A DNA stretch of 59,141 nt, from assembly GCA_017619535.1 (NCBI GenBank), contig JAFZSD010000006.1, forward strand, positions 1-59,141. Direction: 5' to 3'. Below are positions 25,431-32,665 of this stretch, piece after piece. The DNA is from Oscillospiraceae bacterium. Lineage in GTDB: Bacteria; Bacillota; Clostridia; Oscillospirales; Oscillospiraceae. The notes beneath the pieces were generated by a model. That model did not search any database. It was given only the letters and a program-made list of their open reading frames with translations, and was not told the origin of the DNA. Within the stretch, counting starts at the first letter, position 1, and each line of letters opens with the position of its first letter. Made by a program: the position numbers and the translations under genes.

Positions 25431-26229
25431 AATAACACCACCGATTCCAAATCATATCCCATATCTTATCCTGCAGGTTCTGCGAAATGATATCATTCAG
25501 GCCTTCCAGAATGACGGATCTGTCGCTTTCCTTCAGCGGGACCGGCTTCGGCAGCTGATCGGGCGGAATAAGCTTCAGGTTCTCCTTTGCAGAACGTGAG
25601 CCGACGAAACACTGCACTGGCTGATCAGCCATGACGTCAAAGCTGTTGATTGCTTCCTCGGTTTCGCATCTGCAGAGCAGAGACAGCCCGTGATCAAAGA
25701 GCGGAGCCAGACGGATCGATCTCTTCTTTCTGTTGCGCAGCACCTCGATGTTTGCGCCGTGACGGTCTCTGTTCAGGATCAGGTAATCCACGACGAGCAT
25801 CTGCCATATGTATTCTCCCCAGCCCATGCGCAGACAGAAATCGAGAGCGCTTTCGTTCTCACGGCGTTCGCGCTCATAGCATACGTCGATCGCCAGCTTG
25901 TCTTCACCGCTGCCCCGGAAGTTTTCCGAAACGCAGACATAGGTATCCAGCGTCTTTCCATCCACAAGAATATCCGCGTGGATCAGTTGATAATGGAGAT
26001 GTTCGATCCCGAGAACTGTCAGCAGGCGGTCAACGATAAGCTCATTCACGCTCTCGTGTCCGACTACTCCGCGAACGTTATCATAATCGGAAAGCTTGTA
26101 ATAAACTTTTGTTCCGCCCAACTCTGACATTGCTTTCAGGAATGAACCGGCCGTCCCGGAAGAGTGACGGATCTTGCTCCAACTCAGAAATGTCAGGTCC
26201 TGTTTCTCGTGAATGATCCTTGTATCCAT
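25396..26229 (-). CDS. HipA-like Ser/Thr kinase toxin
   Basis: A 277-residue kinase with the HipA C-terminal fold but without the HipA N-terminal subdomain. Visible elements are SSGTAGSFLKA (23-33, nucleotide loop), Lys45 in VYYKLS, the catalytic loop NRDRHGAN (153-160, Asp155) and LAPLFDHGLSLL (174-185, metal-binding Asp179). HipA kinases inactivate glutamyl-tRNA synthetase or other translation factors by phosphorylation; the target here is unknown. The ATG at 26229 is chosen because GAGGTG lies six bases before it, although the frame opens nine bases earlier. It is first in a two-gene operon. Confidence 0.75.
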   Translation of the reverse strand: MDTRIIHEKQDLTFLSWSKIRHSSGTAGSFLKAMSELGGTKVYYKLSDYDNVRGVVGHESVNELIVDRLLTVLGIEHLHYQLIHADILVDGKTLDTYVCVSENFRGSGEDKLAIDVCYERERRENESALDFCLRMGWGEYIWQMLVVDYLILNRDRHGANIEVLRNRKKRSIRLAPLFDHGLSLLCRCETEEAINSFDVMADQPVQCFVGSRSAKENLKLIPPDQLPKPVPLKESDRSVILEGLNDIISQNLQDKIWDMIWNRWCYYEDLCNSRRNG

Positions 26230-26249
26230 CTGAATCACCTCTTGACGGC

Positions 26250-26292
26250 ATTATACCCCGATTACTTGACATATGTCAAGTAATCGGGGTAT
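26250..26292 (-). promoter_or_regulatory. promoter inside a 40-bp perfect palindrome
   Basis: On the minus strand TTGACA (26274-26279), an 18-base spacer and TATAAT (26250-26255) form a consensus promoter 20 bases upstream of the HipA-like start. Bases 26253-26292 are a perfect palindrome with 20-base arms centred between 26272 and 26273; the inner arm is TTACTTGACAT. The -35 lies within the dyad, so a bound dimer would block polymerase. Confidence 0.8.
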
Positions 26293-26390
26293 TTGACAGA
26301 AAGGGGCGCCGTTCCGGCTGACGGTTATGTTTTTCCAATGCCATAGTACCGCGCTGAGCAAGCGTCTCCCGTATGGCAATGGGATCGACA

Positions 26391-26660
26391 TCATGGCAGA
26401 TACAGCATCGGCATGTTCATCCCGATACTCCCAGAAGTAAGGGGTCCGGCCTCGTTCGGTTCTTCCTGTGTCCGACACATCAAACACATAGCGCAGTCTC
26501 GGATTGCCTGTGCCTCGTCTATTTTCGCATTGAGTTTCCGATTAAGAAGGCTCCATTCTTCCTTGCCAAGTTTAGGCCTCCAGTAACCCCTTTTGCTGTA
26601 CCTTATATCCTCGTTCTCTGTAGGATTAAGATTTCTGATTTTGGCAGACGCGTCTGCCAA
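26391..26660 (-). pseudogene. degenerate mobile-element protein fragment
   Basis: A minus-strand frame encodes NPTENEDIRYSKRGYWRPKL followed by GKEEWSLLNRKLNAKIDEAQ, which resembles the C-terminal portion of large polyvalent proteins of phages and conjugative elements. It has no start of its own, overlaps the end of the DUF1016 remnant in another frame, and then breaks down. A further frame (26251-26487, VSDTGRTERGRTPYFWEYRD) may be a continuation after a second shift. I read this as a deletion-fused relic. The family attribution is from memory of similar proteins and is tentative. Confidence 0.35.
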
Positions 26661-27019
26661 ATTTCTGAATCAGATGCATCGCCACTTTTGGCACTTGCAA
26701 GTGCCAAATTGGAAGACTGCTCTATCAACGCTGTGCCTGAAGCTGTGTCCAGGTCAGACCATTCCTCATAAAACGTCCGCATATTACGAAGATTGCGGGC
26801 AGAGAAACCTTTCAGCCCAGGCAGTTCTTTATCCAGTTGCTCGCTAATCGCCTCGATAGCGCCTTTGCCCCAGAATCCTTCTCTTGAATTCTGAGAAATG
26901 TATTTGCCGTACAGCATGAGTTGCCGCTCATTTACCGATTTTGCAGCTTCGTACTGGCTCTCTAGGATAGCGGTCTTGATAACCTTTACGGCGTCATCAT
27001 AGTTCTGAATCTCGTTCAT
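26603..27019 (-). pseudogene. truncated DUF1016 (YhcG-type) nuclease gene
   Basis: The ATG at 27019 (GGAGGG five bases upstream) begins a DUF1016 N-terminal domain: an N-terminal helical part, then YGKYISQNSREGFWGKGAIE and LPGLKGFSARNLRNMRTFYE. YhcG proteins are about 330-380 residues with a C-terminal PD-(D/E)xK nuclease; here the frame stops after about 138 residues and the nuclease half is missing. The coding ends in two TTTGGCA palindromes and then joins an unrelated frame. It appears inactivated by deletion or recombination. Confidence 0.65.
26640..26708. repeat. pair of 22-bp palindromes with TTTGGCA/TGCCAAA ends
   Basis: Bases 26640-26661 and 26687-26708 are each perfect 22-bp palindromes. 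Both begin TTTGGCA and end TGCCAAA but differ in the middle (GACGCGTC against CTTGCAAG). Their starts are 47 bases apart, within the broken end of the DUF1016 remnant. Confidence 0.75.
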
Positions 27020-27033
27020 ATTGCCCTCCAGAT

Positions 27034-27140
27034 TCATTCGTTATCTTTCTTCTTTGCCCGGCTCTTATACACGTTATGCCGGTTATTGCACTCATAGCTG
27101 CAGAATTCATTGCTGTGACCGGCCTTTCGCGCAGTCTGCA
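27034..27140 (-). pseudogene. possible zinc-finger C-terminal remnant
   Basis: A minus-strand frame without a start codon reads ARKAGHSNEFCSYECNNRHN and ends with VYKSRAKKKDNE and a stop at 27034. The Cys-x3-Cys pair and basic tail look protein-like, but upstream the frame degenerates. It lies between the DUF1016 remnant and a repeat-containing promoter-like region. Weak evidence. Confidence 0.25.
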
Positions 27141-27193
27141 AAAACGAAAAACATAAAACAAAAGTGACGAAAATATTAAAACGAAGTATATAC

Positions 27194-27228
27194 TACACAC
27201 ATTTGCACAGTTTTATTACACACATTTG
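27194..27228. repeat. direct repeat TACACACATTTG, 23-bp spacing
   Basis: TACACACATTTG occurs at 27194-27205 and again at 27217-27228 in an AT-rich intergenic stretch (27141-27331) with no gene. A TATACT-like box lies next to it on the minus strand. It may be the operator-promoter of the lost gene upstream of the DUF1016 remnant. Confidence 0.5.
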
Positions 27229-27331
27229 GAATGTACGGCCTGTATCACCACAGCTGAAACGAGGGGTTTTATGCCGTGTTCAGGTTAGTTTTCTGAAGGT
27301 TCCCGGTGTGTTGCTGTATCCCGTTGCTGAG

Positions 27332-27691
27332 CTATGGCCGCGGATGACCGACAGCTGCGCTGATCGCGCCCGCTACGAAAGCGTTGAGGGTCATACCCTG
27401 CTTGTCCGCAGCGACAGCTGCCATTTTGTGAAGCTCCGGCGATATCCTTACGTTGAACACCCCTCTGTACGTTTTGTCCGGTTCGGTACCAAGATCCTCG
27501 CACAGCGCAAGATAATCATCCACCGCCGCATGGAATTCGGACTCCACATCCTCCGGAGATCTGCTTTCAAAGTTTACAAGGTCTTTGATCCCCTCGATCC
27601 TGCCGTAAAGGACCCTGTCCTCGGCGCTGTATTCGATCCTGGTATAGTAGCCTTTATACTCAAGAATATTATTTTTCAACGATATCACCAT
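27332..27691 (-). CDS. hicB: HicB family antitoxin
   Basis: A protein of up to 119 residues. The N-terminal half is the partially degraded RNase-H-like HicB fold (NNILEYKGYYTRIEYSAEDR, LYGRIEGIKDLVNFE, FHAAVDDYLALCEDLG) and the C-terminal half is a ribbon-helix-helix DNA-binding domain (FNVRISPELHKMAAVAADKQ). It neutralises HicA and represses the operon. It overlaps the end of hicA, so the pair is coupled. The frame starts at the ATG at 27691, but the family N-terminus (M)KNNILEYKGYY would begin at a TTG at 27676. Confidence 0.85.
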   Translation of the reverse strand: MVISLKNNILEYKGYYTRIEYSAEDRVLYGRIEGIKDLVNFESRSPEDVESEFHAAVDDYLALCEDLGTEPDKTYRGVFNVRISPELHKMAAVAADKQGMTLNAFVAGAISAAVGHPRP

Positions 27692-27935
27692 TCTCCTTGA
27701 AACAGTCGGGCAGCTGGCTGACAGCGTATGCCTTCATGATACTGCCCGGATGAGGTTTGTGCAGCAATATCTTGCGGCCGTCCCTTTTCCTGTACAGAAG
27801 GACCCTTGAACCGGACGTGCTTCCTTTGAAGACCTCCGCATAACCGAATCTCTTCGCAAGAGCAACAGCCTCAGAGTACATATAGTCTGACGGACATGCT
27901 TTCAAACGCTCGATCATTTTTTCTTCTGTGCTCAT
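27669..27935 (-). CDS. hicA: HicA family mRNA interferase toxin
   Basis: An 88-residue toxin of the HicA double-stranded-RNA-binding fold, which cleaves mRNA and tmRNA. The visible core is GSTSGSRVLLYRKRD then ILLHKPHPGSIMKAYAV, where the His of the LHKPHP strand is the expected catalytic residue. This is the larger HicA subtype with a TSGSR loop. The second of two adjacent ATG codons (27935) is chosen because GGAGGG lies at proper distance. Toxin-first order with hicB overlapping downstream is typical. Confidence 0.8.
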   Translation of the reverse strand: MSTEEKMIERLKACPSDYMYSEAVALAKRFGYAEVFKGSTSGSRVLLYRKRDGRKILLHKPHPGSIMKAYAVSQLPDCFKENGDIVEK

Positions 27936-27953
27936 CATTCCCTCCAAACGGAG

Positions 27954-27974
27954 TGTAACTGATAATAAGTTACA
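27954..27974. promoter_or_regulatory. hicAB operator
   Basis: TGTAACT (27954-27960) and AGTTACA (27968-27974) form a perfect inverted repeat with a seven-base spacer, directly upstream of hicA. The spacer holds a TATTAT -10-like box on the minus strand. It is likely the HicB binding site. Confidence 0.6.
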
Positions 27975-28233
27975 TTCGCATCCCAACACGTTTTCTGCAG
28001 TTGTCAAGTTGAACTGATCTGCTCCATCGCCATGTCTTGATTCTGGCAGAAAAAGTGTCCGGAAGTCAGGACAAACGAGACGTTCCCGTCACGTTTTTCC
28101 TCAAATATACGGCTGTTTTCCGAGGCGGCACGGTTTATTTGTCAGCGCAGAACGGCGTCAGAGCCCGGCGCCGGTGACAATGCATTACGAAGATCATCCG
28201 CGGGTCTTTTCAAAAACGTTCGGAGGTTATAAA

Positions 28234-28296
28234 ATGCTGTTGACGGATACGGACAGCCGGAAATTCGTAAGATCCTTAGGGGAGGAACACTCATGA
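28234..28296 (+). CDS. possible 20-codon leader ORF
   Basis: An ATG at 28234 with GGAGG seven bases upstream opens a 20-codon frame (MLLTDTDSRKFVRSLGEEHS) whose TGA overlaps the ATG of the methyltransferase gene (ATGA). The arrangement favours translational coupling. It may be a leader or the tail of an older gene; the peptide has no recognisable family. The rest of 28008-28292 holds nothing else I can support. Confidence 0.35.
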   Translation: MLLTDTDSRKFVRSLGEEHS

Positions 28297-28964
28297 ACAA
28301 AGAGCTATTTAAACAGGCGATGGTGAAGTTCTTCGCGGGGCTTATTATCGTAGCGATCCTTCTGTTTCTTCCGGCCTGGACATTCCGGTACCCACAGGCG
28401 TGGCTCCTTATATGCATCCTATTTGTGCCCATGTTCGCAGCGGGCCTCATAATGATGAAAAAGGATCCGGAGCTCCTCAGGAAGAGGCTCAGCGCGAAGG
28501 AGAAGGAGACGGAGCAGAAGGAGGTCGTCGCGCTCAGCGGCGTCATGTTCCTGGCGGCCTTCGTTCTGGCGGGACTGAGCTTCAGGTTTAACTGGCTCAT
28601 GCTGCCGTTTCCCGTGAGCATCGTCTTCGCAGTGGTGTTCCTTCTGGCCTACGCCATGTATGCGGAGGTGCTAAGGGAGAACGCGTACCTCTCCAGGACC
28701 ATAGAAGTGCAGGAAGACCAGAGAGTCGTGGACACGGGGCTTTACGGCGCCGTGCGGCACCCGATGTACTCGTCGACGGTGGTGCTGTTCCTCTCGATGC
28801 CGCTGGTGCTGGGTTCGGTCATATCCTTTATCATAATGCTCTTTTACATCCCTATCATCGTTAAGCGGATAAGAAACGAGGAGCAGGTCCTGGAAAAGGA
28901 CCTTCCCGGATACACGGAGTATATGAAGAAAGTGAAGTACAGGCTCATCCCCTTCGTGTGGTGA
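28293..28964 (+). CDS. isoprenylcysteine carboxyl methyltransferase-family membrane protein
   Basis: A 223-residue polytopic membrane protein with about five helices. The C-terminal SAM-binding signature of the ICMT/PEMT family is clear: VVDTGLYGAVRHPMYSSTVV, then RIRNEEQVLEKDLPGYTEYM and YRLIPFVW. In bacteria these proteins methylate lipids or unknown small molecules; true prenyl-cysteine substrates are unlikely. GGGGAGGA lies eight bases before the ATG. It precedes the shikimate cluster by 79 bases but has no obvious link to it. Confidence 0.82.
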   Translation: MNKELFKQAMVKFFAGLIIVAILLFLPAWTFRYPQAWLLICILFVPMFAAGLIMMKKDPELLRKRLSAKEKETEQKEVVALSGVMFLAAFVLAGLSFRFNWLMLPFPVSIVFAVVFLLAYAMYAEVLRENAYLSRTIEVQEDQRVVDTGLYGAVRHPMYSSTVVLFLSMPLVLGSVISFIIMLFYIPIIVKRIRNEEQVLEKDLPGYTEYMKKVKYRLIPFVW

Positions 28965-29010
28965 AGCGCCCGTTCCTTGATTTGCAAACACTTTTGGGAT
29001 ATATTTGAGA

Positions 29011-29026
29011 GGCGGCGATCGCCGCC
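29011..29026. repeat. 16-bp GC palindrome before the aro cluster
   Basis: GGCGGCGATCGCCGCC is a perfect palindrome 18 bases upstream of the chorismate mutase-AroB start. It could be a protein site or an mRNA hairpin near the ribosome binding site. Confidence 0.45.
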
Positions 29027-29043
29027 GGGAAGAAGGTGCTTCT

Positions 29044-30327
29044 GTGGATCTTAACGAGGCTAGAGAAAAGATAAAGGCCGTGGACGAAGAGATGGCCTCT
29101 CTGTTTGAAAAGCGCATGGAGATCGTCAGGGACGTGGCTGCGTTCAAGCGCGAAAACGGTCTGCCCGTAGAGGATCCCGCCCAGGAGGCCAGGGTCATCG
29201 AAGGGCGCAGCGCCCTTATAAAGGACCCGGAGCTAAAGCCCCTGTACGTCCGGTTCCTTCAGGACACCATGGACGTGAGTAAGACCTGGCAGCGCCTTCT
29301 GTCCCGGGACGGAGACGGAGTAAACACCCTACGCATGGACCTGGGAGGACATAGCTGCGATATCCTCGTTGAGCGGGGCTGCCTGAAAAGAGCGGGAGAG
29401 CTGCTCTCCCTCGACAGAAAGGTCATCATAGTCACCGACGACGGGGTGCCTCCGGAGTACGCGGCGACAGTCGCGGCAGCCTGCGGAGAACCGTATACGG
29501 TCACGGTCCCTCAGGGCGAGGGGAGCAAGTCCCTTGCCGTTTATGAAAAGATCCTGGAGGCGATGCTGGAAGCGGGATTCGACCGTTCCGGCTGCGTCTG
29601 CGCCGTCGGCGGCGGCGTCGTGGGAGACCTGGCGGGCTTTGCAGCGGCTACATACATGCGGGGAGTGGACTTTTACAGCATCCCGACGACTCTCCTGTCC
29701 CAGGTGGACAGTTCCATAGGAGGAAAGACCGCCGTCGATCTCCGGGGAGTCAAAAACGCGGTCGGAACCTTTTGGCAGCCGGAGATGGTGCTCATAGATC
29801 CGGACACCTTAACGACACTCGACCAACGGGAGATCGCCTGCGGAATGGCCGAGGCTGTGAAGACGGCCCTCATAGGCGATGAGGAACTGTTCCGTCTCTT
29901 CGAAGAAGGGAAAGCATCCGGAGATCTCCTGCCTGTCATTAAAGCCTGCCTGGCGGTAAAAAAGGCCACAGTGGAGGCGGACGAACGGGATACGGGAGTC
30001 CGTAAGACTCTGAACTTCGGCCACACCATAGGCCACGCCCTAGAGAGTGTCACGGAACTTCATCACGGCGAGTGCGTCGCCCTGGGAATGATCCCCATGT
30101 GCGCGCAGGAAGTCAGGGAAAGGCTCCTGCCTGTGCTGGAGGGTCTGGGGCTCCCCACGGAGGTACGGGCTGACCCCGATGAGGTATTCAGGGCTCTTAT
30201 GTACGACAAGAAGATTAGGGACGGCCTCATAACGGCAGTCTTTGTTGAGAGACCCGGAAGCTGTGTGCTCCGGGCTGTGAGGCCCGAAGAACTTCGGGCA
30301 GGGATAGATCTGGTGGTGAAGAGATGA
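29044..30327 (+). CDS. aroB: chorismate mutase - 3-dehydroquinate synthase fusion
   Basis: A 427-residue bifunctional enzyme. Residues 1-85 are an AroQ-class chorismate mutase (EAREKIKAVDEEMASLFEKR, VAAFKRENGLPVEDPAQEAR), which makes prephenate. Residues from about 95 on are 3-dehydroquinate synthase, making dehydroquinate from DAHP with NAD and a divalent metal: VPQGEGSKSLAVYEK, GGGVVGDLAGFAAATYMRG, the metal-site Glu in GMAEAVKTALI and the His in LNFGHTIGHALES. The GTG at 29044 is chosen because GAAGG lies seven bases before and the mutase helix begins there. It overlaps aroC (ATGA). The fusion joins the second and post-chorismate steps, an unusual pairing. Confidence 0.9.
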   Translation: MDLNEAREKIKAVDEEMASLFEKRMEIVRDVAAFKRENGLPVEDPAQEARVIEGRSALIKDPELKPLYVRFLQDTMDVSKTWQRLLSRDGDGVNTLRMDLGGHSCDILVERGCLKRAGELLSLDRKVIIVTDDGVPPEYAATVAAACGEPYTVTVPQGEGSKSLAVYEKILEAMLEAGFDRSGCVCAVGGGVVGDLAGFAAATYMRGVDFYSIPTTLLSQVDSSIGGKTAVDLRGVKNAVGTFWQPEMVLIDPDTLTTLDQREIACGMAEAVKTALIGDEELFRLFEEGKASGDLLPVIKACLAVKKATVEADERDTGVRKTLNFGHTIGHALESVTELHHGECVALGMIPMCAQEVRERLLPVLEGLGLPTEVRADPDEVFRALMYDKKIRDGLITAVFVERPGSCVLRAVRPEELRAGIDLVVKR

Positions 30328-31421
30328 AGAACACATTCGGAACCGGCGTTTCCGTCACGCTGTTCGGCGAGAGCCACGGCCCTGCGGTGGGCGCGGTGCT
30401 GGACGGTCTGGCCCCGGGCATACCGGTGGACAGGGACTTCATAGCCCTGCAGCTTGCGAAAAGACGCCCCGCCGGGAACATATCCACGGACAGGGCGGAG
30501 CCGGATCCCTTCGAGATCCTGAGCGGAGCATACGGGGGACGCACAACGGGAACGCCCCTCTGCATCGTCATACCCAATAAGGACGTACGGAGCGGGGACT
30601 ACGAAGCTATCAAAGACCTTGCCCGCCCCGGACACGCGGACTACACCGGATACGTAAAGTACCGCGGATTTGCAGATCCCCGGGGAGGAGGACACTTCTC
30701 CGGAAGGATAACGGCGGCCCTGACGGCTGCGGGAGCTGTGGCAATATCCGCCCTGCGCGGAAAAGGAATAGTTACAGGCACTCATATAGCCGGGTGCGGA
30801 GGAGTCGGCGACAGGCCTTTTTCGGAGGACGGTCTGAAAGAAGATCTGGAAGCGCTGAGCAGTGCGGACTTTCCCGTACTGGATATGGACGCCGGAGAGC
30901 GGATGCGCGATGTCATCGCCGCGGCGGCTGAGGAGGGCGACAGCGTCGGAGGCATCCTGGAGACTGCAGTCCTTGGTCTTCCCGCGGGAGTGGGCGAGCC
31001 CTGGTTCGACACTCTGGAGGGGCTTCTTGCCCACGGGCTCTTCTCCATACCGGGAGTAAAGGGCGTGGACTTCGGCGGAGCGTTCGATAAAACGGATCTC
31101 AAAGGCAGTCAGTACAACGACGCCTTCTATATGGACGGAGACACGGTGCGCACCAGGACCAACAACAGCGGCGGGATAAACGGCGGCATAAGCAACGGCA
31201 TGCCGTTAGTTTTTCGGTGCGCCGTTAAGCCGACTTCTTCCATACGAAAGACCCAGGAGACTGTGGATATGAAAGAGGGCAGGGACGCGGAGATATCCGT
31301 GAGCGGACGACACGATCCCGCGATAATCCACAGGGCGGCTGTAGTCGCCGACAGTATAGTCGCCATCGTTTTGTGCGACGCGCTGGCGCAGCGCTTCGGC
31401 ACCGGCTGGCTCGGAGAATGA
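30324..31421 (+). CDS. aroC: chorismate synthase
   Basis: A 365-residue FMN-dependent enzyme that converts EPSP to chorismate. Family signatures are GESHGPAVGAVLDGLAPGIP near the N-terminus, GRTTGTPLCIVIPN, RPGHADYTGYVKY followed by GGGHFSGR, and NNSGGINGGISNGMPLVFRC and VKPTSSI in the C-terminal half. Length is standard. The ATG overlaps the stop of the AroB fusion gene, and the AroE-AroK fusion follows within three bases, so these are translationally coupled. Confidence 0.93.
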   Translation: MKNTFGTGVSVTLFGESHGPAVGAVLDGLAPGIPVDRDFIALQLAKRRPAGNISTDRAEPDPFEILSGAYGGRTTGTPLCIVIPNKDVRSGDYEAIKDLARPGHADYTGYVKYRGFADPRGGGHFSGRITAALTAAGAVAISALRGKGIVTGTHIAGCGGVGDRPFSEDGLKEDLEALSSADFPVLDMDAGERMRDVIAAAAEEGDSVGGILETAVLGLPAGVGEPWFDTLEGLLAHGLFSIPGVKGVDFGGAFDKTDLKGSQYNDAFYMDGDTVRTRTNNSGGINGGISNGMPLVFRCAVKPTSSIRKTQETVDMKEGRDAEISVSGRHDPAIIHRAAVVADSIVAIVLCDALAQRFGTGWLGE

Positions 31422-31423
31422 GT

Positions 31424-32665
31424 ATGCGCTGCGGGCTTCTGGGCGAAAAACTGGGCCACAGCTTCTCCCGGGAGATACACGGGAAACTGGGCTTATATGA
31501 CTACGATCTTTTCGAGGTCCCGCCGGAGGGGCTGGACGCCTTCATGACGGCCCGGGACTTCGACGGGATAAACGTGACCGTGCCCTACAAGCAGGCCGTC
31601 ATTCCATATCTCGACGGGATGAGCCCCCGGGCGGAAGCATCCGGGGCTGTGAACACCGTGGTGAACGAAAACGGCAGGCTCTGGGGAGACAATACGGACA
31701 TCCCGGGGCTCGGGGCCCTCATACGCCGCATGGGCCTGGATATCTCGGGGAAGACCGTCCTCATAGGCGGAAGCGGCGGCACAAGTCTCACAGCCTCCGC
31801 AGTCGCGGAGTCAATGGGAGCAAAACGCTCCGTAAGGATGAGCCGGAGCGGACGCGGCGGAGCCATGACATACGAAGAGGCCTACTGCACATACGGAGAC
31901 GCGGAGATACTCATAAACGCGACCCCTGCCGGGATGTATCCGGACACGGAAGGGTGCCCCGTGGATCTCTCGAGGCTGTCTAATCTCGAGGGCGTTATAG
32001 ACTGCGTATACAATCCCCTTACGACGAGACTCGTACTGGAGGCCCGTGAGCGGGGAATAAAGGCGGAAAACGGCCTTTTCATGCTGACGGTCCAGGCAGT
32101 GCTTGCGGCGGAGGACTTCACTGGGGAACGCATGGATGAAGGGACCGCGGAGCGGATATACAGGGAGCTGTGCTTCGAAAAGAGGAGCATAGTGCTGACC
32201 GGCATGCCCGGAAGCGGCAAGACCACCATTGGAACGATCCTGTCCCGGAGGCTGGGAAGGTCGTTCATCGATACCGACGAAGAGATAATAAGACGGGCGG
32301 GGATGCCCGTCGCGGAGATATTCGGGAGATACGGAGAGGAGCATTTCCGGGATCTGGAGACGGAGGTCATCCGGGAGATATCCGGCAGGCAGGGAGCGGT
32401 GACCGCCACGGGCGGAGGAGCCGTGCTTCGCCGGGAGAACCAGGACGCCCTTAAGAAAAACGGCATCGTGGTGTTTCTGGACCGAATGCCCGATGCGATC
32501 CTTCCAACGGAGGACCGTCCTCTCGCGGACGACCCGTCCAAGGTGAGAAGACTTTACGAAGAGAGACTGCCGGTCTACAGGGCGGCATCCGACGTCATCG
32601 CTGACGTTGCGGGCACGCCTGAGCGGACCGCGGATGCGATACTGGAGAAACTTAGGGAACTATGA
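31424..32665 (+). CDS. aroE-aroK: shikimate dehydrogenase - shikimate kinase fusion
   Basis: A 413-residue bifunctional enzyme. The first 255 or so residues are shikimate dehydrogenase: GEKLGHSFSREIH at the N-terminus, GINVTVPYKQAVI with the catalytic Lys, GDNTDIPGL and the NADP loop IGGSGGTSLTA. The rest is shikimate kinase with Walker A GMPGSGKTTIG, the DTDEEI substrate site, GEEHFRDLE and TGGGAVLR. It performs two consecutive steps, dehydroshikimate to shikimate 3-phosphate. The start at 31424 has GGAG seven bases upstream; an ATG at 31418 is the alternative. It overlaps aroA (ATGA). Confidence 0.92.
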   Translation: MRCGLLGEKLGHSFSREIHGKLGLYDYDLFEVPPEGLDAFMTARDFDGINVTVPYKQAVIPYLDGMSPRAEASGAVNTVVNENGRLWGDNTDIPGLGALIRRMGLDISGKTVLIGGSGGTSLTASAVAESMGAKRSVRMSRSGRGGAMTYEEAYCTYGDAEILINATPAGMYPDTEGCPVDLSRLSNLEGVIDCVYNPLTTRLVLEARERGIKAENGLFMLTVQAVLAAEDFTGERMDEGTAERIYRELCFEKRSIVLTGMPGSGKTTIGTILSRRLGRSFIDTDEEIIRRAGMPVAEIFGRYGEEHFRDLETEVIREISGRQGAVTATGGGAVLRRENQDALKKNGIVVFLDRMPDAILPTEDRPLADDPSKVRRLYEERLPVYRAASDVIADVAGTPERTADAILEKLREL

